Shown: piece after piece, positions 34,527-45,900 of the stretch
Position numbering within the stretch: position 1 is the first letter of the stretch
Layout: each line of letters begins with the position of its first letter
Origin: Lepidodermella squamata
Lineage: Eukaryota > Gastrotricha
NCBI GenBank assembly: GCA_047495785.1
Contig: JBLDXI010000046.1
Coordinates: 1,302,001 to 1,366,000, forward strand
Length of the DNA: 64,000 nt
Direction: 5' to 3'
Notes under the pieces: model-generated
Databases searched by the model: none
What the model was told of the DNA's origin: nothing
The model's input: the letters and a program-made list of their open reading frames with translations, nothing else
Position numbers and translations under genes: made by a program

Positions 34527-35610
34527 TCAATTTTTTTCGTCGATCGCTCGTTTAACAATGTCGCAATTTATGTAGTCCTGAAACGCCGCTCTAACAACGC
34601 GTTGATGCAGCGGTTGGACGGGCCTGAAATTGTGATCGATGTGATGCCCGCTGTGTAAATCGTGCAAATCGTGAAAATGGCTCAGTTGATCGGCGCTAAC
34701 TTCCAACGGTTCGGCAATTAAAATCCACGTGACGCACTCGGACAGCGGCGGCGTAGTCAGCGAGCCTGGGTAGGTGAAATACCGCGTTAAATCGCTAATG
34801 GGTATAAAATCGCGCGGGTGAACGCTGAAATCGAGCGGAACGTCGTGATTATCGAAGTCGATCAGTTTAAAGTCTTCAATCAAGCGCTGCAGCGTTGGGT
34901 GTTGTTTGTTGCTGGTCACCCTGAGAAAAACGCCGATAACAGCCAGGCCGTCCGGGTGTTTAGCGGCTTCGCTTACGCAGCCGTATTTTTTGTTGTAATG
35001 GACAAAATGCAGTTCGGATGGGAAAACTCGGCCGTTAACTGTGTGCTCTGAACCGTGATCGTGAGATCCGTGGCCCCAGTGTCCGTGAAACTGGGTCAAT
35101 TGGTACTCCTCATCTTGGAAAGGCCCGCCGCTCAAGACTAGGGAATTGAAAAAAATTGAAAAATTGAAATATTAAAATCGAAAATTGAAAAAATTCAATA
35201 AACTATTCAAAAATTTTTAAAACTTTAATTAAATTTAAGAAGGTCGTTTGCGTACTGGCTGGTGAATTTTCGTCGAATCGAACTTGAAATCCATGGCCTG
35301 AATTGAAAATGGACAACGCTTTGCAATGGTCGTAGTCGATAGTTAGAGGACCCAATGAGTGGTCGAACTTTGTCGATGAAGCCGTAGTATTAATGTCAAT
35401 GGGTGACTGGCGATGGCCACGGCCCTCCGGGAAGTGCATAGCCCACGAGTGTGGTCCTATGAAAAATTGAACCAACGTAAATGCGGCAAAAAATGGTACC
35501 AAAATGGACCTACCGTCTTTGCCTTCATAGCCCCATTCGTGCTTATTAGGATTTGAATGCTTATGCAAATATTTCGACATTTCCTCCTGATCTAAAGATT
35601 CCCTACTCAT
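34527..35610 (-). CDS. Alpha carbonic anhydrase 3, cytosolic-type
   Basis: Three exons (35610-35514, 35456-35256, 35137-34527) give 302 residues. All catalytic elements are present: HEWGYEGKDGPHSW at the start, SPIDINT, His64 in NSGHGFQVRF, zinc His in QFHGHWG and ELHFVHYN, SLTTPP, and IDHNFRPVQPLHQRVVRA near the end. There is no signal peptide or presequence; the N-terminus is hydrophilic, so the enzyme is probably cytosolic. It lacks the introns that split the zinc-binding region in the neighbouring CA genes, so two introns have been lost or the others gained them. Confidence 0.88.
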
Positions 35611-36816
35611 CGCGTATATGCACAGAGCAAAAAAATATTTTCAGAGCAGGAAAATATAACGCAAAGCGCTATACTGGCTTATTAAATATTTCAAGAGAAA
35701 AGCAATGGAAAAAATATTGGATTTTTCATTTTCCGATAGCTGCTAATCACCATTTTTTCATTTAAAAGCATCAAATGGCAGCTTTGTATGACTGAAATCA
35801 TCTCAGCATGGATAATGTGAGGAATATGATAATAGCATGCTAAAAAACTACAAATTTAATTTTTGCGGTTTTATTTATAGCTTAAAGGCGAAATATCCTC
35901 AAAATTATGTAAAATACGGCGAAAATCATGAATGCTAGAATGATTCTAGAAGAAATGGGAGACAGCCCAGGTAAGGAATACGAGCTATGATTTACAATCA
36001 CAGGTGCGCCACAATGTATGTAATGATGTAAAAAACACGATGAAAATATTGTAATGCTATAAAACGCACGGATGCGAATAAAAAGAACGCGGAAGTTTAT
36101 TGTTGCGTTCACTTTTGCGACTTCGTTATTCGATAGCTTCAAGCTATAATGAGCAGCGTTGGCTACATTCTCAACCTTATTAGAGGGAACAACTTATTTG
36201 AAAATTTTCCAGAGCTATCAGTACAGCCTAGCTAATTTAACGCGTTATAACAAGAAAATTTATGAACAGGTTAAGTTATATAGCTTCCTTATCTTAATAC
36301 ATTCAGAGAAATGCCGGTCATCAGCTGTATATAATATAAGAGGGGAAAAGTTGAGGGGTCACGTTTCAGCGACTTGTAGTTTGTTTTTTTTTCCTAAATT
36401 CAGCCTGTATTTTGAACATATTATAATATATACGTGACATTTTTACGGCCATAATAATGTTTTTTTCAATCAAAATGACGAGACATGATTTTTTAATTTT
36501 CTTTATTGCGCTAAAAAGGTAGTTTTTTCACCTATAACACATGTTCGAAGACCGGTTTACTCATTTTAATCATTATATCAACAAAAATTGCTCGATATAT
36601 AATACGCATATATTTCGCTATAAAATTAAAGAAAATTACAATCGGTATTCTCGTAAACGAGAAAAACTCGATATATATCATCCATCATGCTTGATAACAG
36701 AACGAAAGTTTTGAAAAAAACTGAAATGGTATGCAAAACTAGACAGAGAAGGAAAAGTACGAGACATTTCTTGTTATTCTCGATGCATGTTTTTCTTGCA
36801 TGAATTCGCATCCATT
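35611..36816. other. Spacer between CA gene 3 and the pseudokinase-CA gene
   Basis: AT-rich sequence of 1.2 kb, including the probable promoter of CA gene 3. Nothing else recognised. Confidence 0.5.
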
Positions 36817-39049
36817 CTATTCGGAACAGGCGTTGACGTGCCGATGGTCGTTGAGTGCAAGATCGGCGGGCGGGAACGAGGCGCGAACAATGCGGCCGTT
36901 CAACGCGCACGGTAAACGGATATTATCGTCGACGCGTTCGAAGTTTGGCGTGCGGCGCATTTCACGCAACTATAATAAAATCATCAAAATTATTTGAAAA
37001 AATGATTCTTAATTTTTTTACCTCTGCTAATTGCGCGGCTGTGAAGGTTACCGGGTCGGCTGTTAACAGCCAAGTGACACACTCGTGAAGCGGTGGCGCC
37101 GTCAGCGAGCCGTCGTACGTGAAATAGCGGTCGAGTTTCTCGTGGTACATGTCTTGAGGCCGGCTGGCACTCGCCGGCATGGCAAGGTCGTACGTGCGAT
37201 AGCGAATCAGTTTGATCTGATCGATTGCGGTTTGGAACGTGGCCGCTGCTTTGCCGGGTTCGCCGATTTGCACGAAAAACCCAAGTACGGCCAAGCCATC
37301 AGGGTGGTTAATACTTTCCAGGAATGTGCCGTACTTCGCTTTATTGAAGTGGACAAAGTGAATCTAAAAAATGGAAAAATTAATTTTAAGATTGAAATTA
37401 AAATTTCAAAATAATTTTTTTTTATAATTTTGAAACTTTTAAAGAATCTTCAATTCTCAAATTAAAATTGAAATTTCAAATTTTATTAACATTTCGAATC
37501 TAAAAAATTTCATGACATTTCGAAAATTCATAAAATCGATTTTTTTTACCTCTGCTGGGTAAATTTTGTTATTCACGACGTGTTCGCAGCCGTGGCTAGC
37601 ATCATCCGCACCCCAATGTAGATGGTACTGAACGAGTTGATAGGAACCAGTCAAAGGTCCTCCACTGATTGCTGAGAAAAAAAATCGAAATTGTTTCAAA
37701 AATTACTGAAATTATTGCTAAAATTACTCGCTGGGCAGTTAGGGTCGAAATTGACCTGGAAGGCGTGGCCGTTGTTGAAAATAGTCGTGACTTTACACTT
37801 GTCGTAGTCGATTTTCAACGGTCCCAACGAAGCGTCGTGTTGCACATTCGGCGCCAGCGTGTCGATGGCAATAGGCGACTGGCGTTTGCCGTTGCCGCTC
37901 GGGAACGACTTGCACCAACTGTGTGGACCTATAGCGATTAGCACTTTCGGGAAACAATGAACATAAACGAAAAATTGCAACCATTATCACAGCCGTAGCC
38001 CCACGCCGGCGGGTCTTTCTTCAAGTTTGAACACTGGGCTCGAATTGCGGCTTCTTCGTCACGGGCCTTCTTCAATTCGGCGTCGACATCGGCCGCGGCT
38101 AGCCACGGGTCGGCGACTACTTCGCTGATTGTCACGCTCGAACGGTTTGCCAAAAGACGTTGAGTAAGTGCTGCGAAACCATTAGAGTAATTGCTAAACG
38201 AAGCATCGCTATTTGGCCTAAATTAATCATGGAATAATTGATATTTTCAACAAAAATTCAGAACATACCATTTCGATGATTCATCGTCAATATTTTCATA
38301 GGTAACACCGTTCTAGAAAAAAATGAAATTATTTTGCTGACTCGAAATTCATTTTAATCGAACCGGTAGATGCTGAGCTGCTAAATGGAATAAAAGAGCT
38401 CCGAGGGAAAAAATGTCATCCGAGGCACTTCGGGGTCTAAAATCGGAAATTAAAGTTTTTTATTTTTCCAGGTTAATTTTTCATACCGATTGGCTTGATT
38501 TTGCAAGACGCCGACTTTGATGATGCGGCGCGAGAGCGACAGGAAAACAGTCTAAAAAAATCAATAAAAATTCTAGAAAAATTCGAGAAAATAATTTTAC
38601 CTTGGCATTAAGATTCCCGTGAATAATCTCGTTATCGTGAAGGTATTTAATAGCTCGGGCAGTTTGGGCGATCCAGCTTCGAATCGTGTCTTCGGCAAAA
38701 GGTTTCGCCACTGATTTCTGCTTCGAAATCGCATGATGCAAGCTGCCGCCGTCGTGAAAATCCAGAACGGCAAACGCCTTAGTAACATCGCTGCTATCAT
38801 CCAAAATTCCAACGACTCGGACCACATTTTCATGGTTCAAATTCAAGAGTTTTTGCTTGGATTTTCCGGCCTGGAATTATAATATAAAAAAATAGGAGAA
38901 ATTTTAAATTTTTCCTATAATTTTACCTCATCAGCCGAAATTTGTTTAATGGCAAAAAGCTCGCCGTCGGTCTTCCTGCGAACGATCATAGTTCGATTGT
39001 GGTGTGGCCCATCGATATCACGCACGACAGCATAATCTCCGAATGACAT
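36817..39049 (-). CDS. NEK-like pseudokinase fused to alpha carbonic anhydrase
   Basis: Ten exons (39049-38927, 38870-38601, 38551-38487, 38436-38364, 38312-38269, 38217-37982, 37928-37728, 37671-37550, 37363-37022, 36969-36817) give 542 residues. Residues 1-235 are a kinase fold nearest NEK kinases: Lys35 in FAIKQI, FHDGGSLHHAIS, YLHDNEIIHGNLNAKTVFL (HRD is HGN), SDDIFSLGALLFHL and ISEVVADPWL. The Gly-rich loop, DFG Asp, activation loop and APE are absent, so it cannot be a normal kinase. Residues 236-262 are a charged linker. From 264 (WGYGCDNGPHSW) to 542 is a full CA: His325 (shuttle), His354 and 356 in YHLHWG, Glu378 and His380 in EIHFVHF, SLTAPP (Thr200 changed to Ala). Exon 6 encodes both the kinase C-lobe end and the CA start. 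No Met occurs between residues 22 and 337, so the CA has no start of its own there. Confidence 0.85.
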
Positions 39050-42000
39050 AGTTATTTATTAAAATTCACAAACAATCCTAGATTAAAAATAGCGTTGAAT
39101 TGCGTGATGATTTTGCTCGTTAAAAAAATCCAACTCTGATGATGCGATCATGTCCTAAAAATTCGGTTCGTGACGACGAAAGGAGAGTAGACGACGACGG
39201 CTATACACTCGACGAACATCGATTTTGCGCGTGCCCGGGTAAAAAAAACGCGCATAAATCGATTGAGAGAGAAAAAACCCTCTCGCGGCTATCGAGTGGA
39301 AAAAACAGAACCACGCATGCATACGACTGACGAGATTGCAGTGGAAATAACGGCGGATTCAATTTGTCTAAAAAATGTGAAATATGAGCCGTTAGTTTGC
39401 CTTTCACAGCCAGGCAGGGTGGCTACGAGACGCGGGCTGCTGTAGAATATAATCTCGCGATAAAAAGCTAGTTGAGCTCTGAGATTTTACGACCAGACGT
39501 TTTTTAGTTACTTATCTTATATCCTTATAATATAAGGAAATAAGCCTGTCATAAACGCAAAAAAGCGGCGTTCTTGGGTGCTGGTGTGAGTGAGAAGTTG
39601 GAAGAATAATGAAAAAAACTTCTTCGACCTCAGCCTTTATACTACAGTGGCAGTGAAAAAAACGCGCATGGTGTAGAAATATAGCCTCGAGGCCATTGGC
39701 AACACGAATCATCTCAGCTAATACGTCAGTAGCTGGTGTTTGTCATTAACTTTGAGGCCGTGTCGAGTGTTCCCGGTGGTTTTTCTGATGATATAACTTG
39801 TAGATATTGTGATAAGATTGCGATGATAATGGTGATGATTAAACAACTTGTAAAAAGCATGAGTCAACTAGCCACATCATTAACGCAGGTGGAGTTTTTT
39901 TTACCCGCCCTTGAATAGGTATATATCATAGCTAAAATAGCAATGTTAAACATATTAGCGGTAGGTTATTATTCCGTGAATGATCATGTGACTGACGTAA
40001 ATGCCGTCTGGCTATGTTTGTTGTTAAACATTCTCGCTTACCACAAGAATTCTAGAAAATACTCTTTTGTGTAGTAGTACTTAACTGCATAATATGCTAA
40101 GCATCATGAGTGTAGAGGATGAACGCATAAATAATCTATTTGCCGTTCTATTTGCAGCGACGCGTGTTTATTTTTTGTGGTTTATTCATAGGCCCATGTT
40201 TTTCTTTTACTAACTTTTAACCTCAAAAGCGAGACATGATTTAATTGCATTATTAAAAATAAATGAAGGTGAAGAAAAGCCTCGGAGAAAAGGAATATTT
40301 TAACAAAACAAATCGGTGTAATTTGTTGAGGCTACCAATAAAGGGGTATGATTGAGATTCTGATCTGCAAATCAAGCTGAGTTCTATTTACGGCTGTTTC
40401 GCTTCTTTTTGAGGCTATTATCAACTGGAGACTGAACACTTCAAAATGCAAAGTTGATAAAACAGAAACGAGATATCACGTGAATTTCTAACATTTCTCA
40501 AGTCTTCGCCCTGACGATTATTAGTTTCAACAATCCTTAGAATTAGAGGCAGCCAAGAATTCACCAGCGGAGAATTATTTTCGCGACACGAAAATAAATC
40601 TGGCAATCAATTGCGGCTCTCTTTACATAGCTTATGGATTGTAGCGTTCAATTCAATTTGGCAGAAAGCACGGCGTGGACGATCTATCAGACCGATGTGC
40701 AGCTGATTTGAACCATGGGAGTGTGGAGATGGGAAAAATGGCGTCTCGCTCACTTTCTGAGCTCCTGCTTTCGTACTCCTTGCAACTGATTGAACATTGA
40801 TATCTTACAGTGAGCAAGCTAGTCAGAGAGGATTAAAACCTAGTCAATGTCACACGCCATACATTTTCCAACGACTCGGTAACGCGTCAGACTTGAAAGA
40901 ATTTAATAAGACTCCTCATCATGGTGCGATAATCCTCAGTATTTCATAAATATCTGGCAAAATCTGAGAAAGAAGATGCGGTTCTAAAATGCAAAATCTG
41001 ATCATTTTACCCGAAATCGCCTTATTTATGGCAAATCCGTGGCCAAATCAACCACCGTTTTCATAAAAATCGATCAGAATTTTCAGTTTTCAGATTAATG
41101 CAAAGAATTACACTCATAAAATATATCAAAATTGTCATTTATATTTTGAGTTTAATTTTTGTTACTGATTTTGGAATAATATGTATTTAACCTTGACATT
41201 ATTTTCAAATTTTGTTTGCGCGGCAAATGAGGTTTGCCAGTGCGTGCAGGCTGGCCTATTCGGTGTGTGTACGGAAATACTTTTGCCACCACTTGTTGAT
41301 TCCCAGAAATATGTAAATGCTGTAAATGCTAACAGATCGCGTATATCATCAAGCAGATCGTCTTCTCTTCCCTTCTAGTAGTTCTCCTATATTTGTTGCG
41401 AAGCTAAGGCTAACCAATCTCTCGTAAGCTTTTTTTTAAATCAAGTCGTCACTTGGTCTTTGTTTTATCGCGTTGTTTGTTGTGGCCCCATGGCCCTCTT
41501 ACCACTTACTTTCTCTGTTCTTGAAAGTGTTCGTTTCATTCCGCAATTTTGTACGTAATTCATCTCTGTGATCCACGCAGTCTATTGTCGATTGGGTACT
41601 GCAATATTGTCAGTTCTATTAGCTTCCATTCGAAGAGTTGTAAAAATCGCGACTGCTTTTTCACACAAAAATTATTAAGAAAAATGACTGAGAACCGTCC
41701 CTTTCATTTTGTTCTCATTGCCAGCAGAATATTGTAGTTGTAGTTGTGTGTGATGAACATCGGCATTCGGCATTCGGTAGTCAAATGAATCACTGCATGA
41801 TCTTTTGGTTTCTTGAGGATGTATTAAACAACTGTTATTGACAACTGCTCCAAATGCGAATTGTTCGCATTAAAAGTTCTCCTGTACTGGTGTTATCTCC
41901 CCTAACTAATATCTAATATTCCGTGATGTTGTCTATTTTTCAGTTTTATTAAACATGAAACGCGTGAATAGCCTGGCTACTGGCTACTCATTCAGCTGCA

Positions 42001-42978
42001 TATTATTTCATACCCGTTTTGCAAGGGGCTCCATAAGGAGAATTGATTCTTTTCTCCTCCTAAAGATATGCTAACAGTAATAAAATGTTTCAAATTAAAT
42101 TCCTCTACTCTGCATTATGCGAGATCTAATTCATGTAGTATCCTAGTTATGTTCACTCGAACTTGCCTCTTGAAAAACTCGCTCGTTTAATGTGTAGCCA
42201 GTAGTCTGTTGAGGGTTTACATGGCTATTAGATCTTTGCAAAGTCTCGTTTTCCTCCATTCTCTATAAGCGAAATACAACCATCTGCTTTACCATCACTA
42301 AAATCGAAGGATGAAAAAGCTCAGATTAGGCCTAAACCTTTGTTTTCGTGGTCGAATTTCGGGTGGCATGATTACTTTTTATGAGCAATCAGTTTTATCT
42401 GCATAGATGATTTTACTGGCTGTCATTTGAAATTTATGACGGTACATTCCAACCATCATTCCTGGGTGCTGAATTTGTTCAATAATTAGATTAGATAACA
42501 AATTTTGATGATATCTTTAGCTTGCCACGTATCAAGTTTGATAAGGAATATTCCTCAGGGCCATTTTCGCTTCATAATTCCAGGGCCTTCGATTTCTTCA
42601 GTTTTCTCTTCCGTTCTAATGCCGTAATTTCAGCAAGATGTATCGCCTTTAGATGATCCCAATTGATCTCGCTAGCTTTTTTCGCCGCCGCAGCGTAGTT
42701 TTGCATTCTACTAACGCGCTAATCTGCCGTAAAAACTTTTATCAGATCGATTTTTCCGGCACTAATTTACACAAGCATTTGTCACTGCATTGACACTAAA
42801 TGATGCATAGATCACTCCCTGAGCGCACGCAGCGCCGGAATGATCGATCACAGACACTACAATGAGCTCTGGAACTGTAGCAACATTTGATTGTCGCTCT
42901 TTTTCCGCTTCGTCACTTCCTAACAGACGACATTTGTTTGTTTTTCTTCATAGGTCTTAGCATTTTAAAGCGAATTCC
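39050..42978. other. Intergenic between divergent pseudokinase-CA and GRAF genes
   Basis: Nearly 4 kb upstream of both genes, so it must hold both promoters. AT-rich; no supported coding region. A 65-codon ATG frame at 41181 (plus) with four Cys and a hydrophobic start is too short to call. Confidence 0.5.
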
Positions 42979-45900
42979 ATGGTGCTACGACCACTTGAGT
43001 TTGTGGACTGCTTGCTGGATAGTCCTTACTTCCGCGAGAATCTTCACAACCACGAATTGGAAGTCGAGGACACCAGTAAAGCTATTAAATTGATTGTTCA
43101 ACAATGTAAATCGCTGATTGATCGAACGCGAGGTGAGTTATATTTTTTCTTCAGTCTAACACTGGCTCTGCCGTAATTTCGTTGCTTTTTATGGGGCTGT
43201 GATAACTAAATAATAGCGCGGCTCATCAGCCGACGTTTGTTTGATTGATGATCGTGAAAGCGAATAATATCGACGATCGCTTATAATATCGTGTATCTAT
43301 TAGCATGCTCACTGCGCATTATAAGCGCTTTATTCCGGCTGCGTAAGTTTACTCACGTCCAAAACCAACGTGCATCTTCTGACACGTTTATTGTTTTTTA
43401 CTCATGAGCGCTTCTGATTGCCACATCAGCGTTGGGCTGCTTTCTAGCCTTCGCTGCTGAAACAAGCGAAAATGTGTCTCAGCTGTTCGTTTTTTCTCAC
43501 CGCACAGCCGCGGTGTTGGTTGTACGCCGAAAAAAGTACTTGCCTAATTAGGCGTCCGTTGGCTGTGAAACCGTTTCGTTTCGGTTCGCAGCAGTGGGCA
43601 CTGTGCGCGCGCGAGAAAAAAACCCGCGCGCTGTCACTTTTTTGCAGCGCTGATTTATACATCAATATACCTGAGCTATTTCTTTGTGTTGAAACAAGAT
43701 TACATCATGATAATAGCCGTCAAATTGAAAGAAACACGAGATTTAATGCAAATATAACCAATTTGGACGATCTAGATTTCTGTAATTTCAGATCTATCGA
43801 AAGCCCACCGTCTGTTCGCCACGTCGCTGTCGAATTTCCAGACGCATTTCTCAGTGTTAGGCAGCGATCAAACGGACGATGAGGCGGATTTAGAGTGTTC
43901 TCTAAAGGAAATCAGCTCGTTGTTGATTCAAATCGAGGACGAGCGCGAGCAAATGTTGAGCCAGCTCGAAGAATCATTCGTCAAGCCGATGGAGCGTTTT
44001 CGTAAAACAGAAATCGGAAACGCTAAGGAAGAGAAGAAAAAATTTGACAAGCAAACGGCGAAATATTGCGCATCTCTCGAGCGATATTTGGGTGCTAAGG
44101 CTAAAAGTTTAGGAGACGATAAAATGCTTGAAGAGGTAAGAATTGATTTTGTCTGAAAAAATTCTGAAAATATTGGATTTGCGGTAAATGCCAGACGACA
44201 GATGCGCAGTTGAGACAAGATTACGCTGCTTTTGTAATGTCATCGATGAATTACGTAAAAATCGTGCAAGAAGTCCAGGAGCGGAAAAAATTCATCGTTT
44301 CAGATTGTGTTCGTTTAAAAAAGCGCATGTCTCAGCATTTGCCGTTGAAATTTTACAGCATCCAGCCTATATTAGTTACTATCGAAAAATAATATAAATA
44401 TATTGAATGATTATTAATAACCCGATTAATTTAATTTCTGTTTTTTTCTGTCTTTTCTGTGTTTTTCCGGACTAACAAACAGCTGCAGGTTGAGTACACT
44501 AGTTACCGCGAATGTGCCATGTCATATACTCAAAAAGTGCAACTAGTTCAGCTTAGCAAACGCGTCGAAATTTTGGAAGCGGTTAGTATGCAGCCTTTCT
44601 ATTATTTACATTGTTTATTTTCTTCATTAAAAGCATGCCGATTTTTCAACAATAAATGTGAAAATAATTCTATTTTTTATGTAAATTTCAGCTACTTCGA
44701 TTCATGAATCAGCAAATGGTCTTCTATCACCTTGGTTATGAAATTTTTGAAAATTTCAAACCTTACACCACATCGCTTCAGTCGAAAATTCAAAAATTGC
44801 GAGCAGCGTTTGAATCCACGACAACAGAAGCCGAAAATCTGAAGCGAAAAATGCTTCTGGTATAGCTAAAAATTCCGAAAAATTATCGATAAAGTTGAAT
44901 TTTTCAGAATCCAAAAGAGTACATGAGAACTTCTCAGTACAAAGGCTCGACGCTAACCGGTTATTTGTTGGTGATGAAAAAGCAGAGTTTGTTCAATTTT
45001 TGGAAATTTTAAGGCGGAATTTTTTATTTTTTTTTTCGTTTTATTTTTTAGAAGCCGCTGTGTTGAATGCGGTGTGGTCGAAGCATTTTTGCGAATATTC
45101 CAAAGACAACCGGGTGTTTAAAATGGTTCAGTACAGCCAGTCGAACGGGTTGCCGAAAATGTTGCAAAACATGGAGCCATTTATTATGAAGAGCTGCATT
45201 CGAATCGGCGCGGAACTTTACGACCGCCGATTTTGTTTCACGGTCGCGCTTGAAGATTCACAGCAGAAGCAAACGCAACTCGTGCTTCAAGCGCCTGACG
45301 ATAACGAACTGCGTCTATGGCTCGATGCTATGGAGGGCAAAGAACCGATTGAACAAGCGATTTCTGTGATGGCTGCTTCGCAAGGAACTTGTAAGAAATC
45401 TTAAAATTTCAGAATTTCCGCAAACTTTTTTATACTTAATTTAGACCGCATTTCCAAAGAGGGACATCGTTTCATCCAGCAGTGTATAAACGCTGTCGAA
45501 AGTCGAGGACTAACCGAAGCAGGTCTTTATCGAGTTGTTGGTTTGACTTCAAAAGTTGACAAACTGCTATCAATTGGCATCGGTTTGTTTCGATCCAGCT
45601 TAAAATTAATTGTAATTGAATTTTTTAATATAGAAAAAGACATCAGCGTTGAATTGATGGATCCTGAAACTGATCTGAAAGTGATAACCAGCGCTATAAA
45701 GCAATATTTCCGGCGGTTAAACGAGCCTCTAATGACATTTGAGCTTCATTCTGGTCTCATTCAAGCAGCAAGTAGGAATTTTCATTAACAAATTTATTTT
45801 CACTTAATATTTTTCTAATTTTTTCAGAGCAAGATTCGCCCCAAAAACGAGCATCAGCCGTTCACGTTTTAGTTCACCGCCTTCCTGAGCCGAATTTCGT

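Noticed and set aside
41181-41378. 65-codon ATG frame with four Cys, plus strand
   Set aside because: Too short, isolated and without a clear signal peptide cleavage or relatives; could be a small secreted peptide but I cannot support it.
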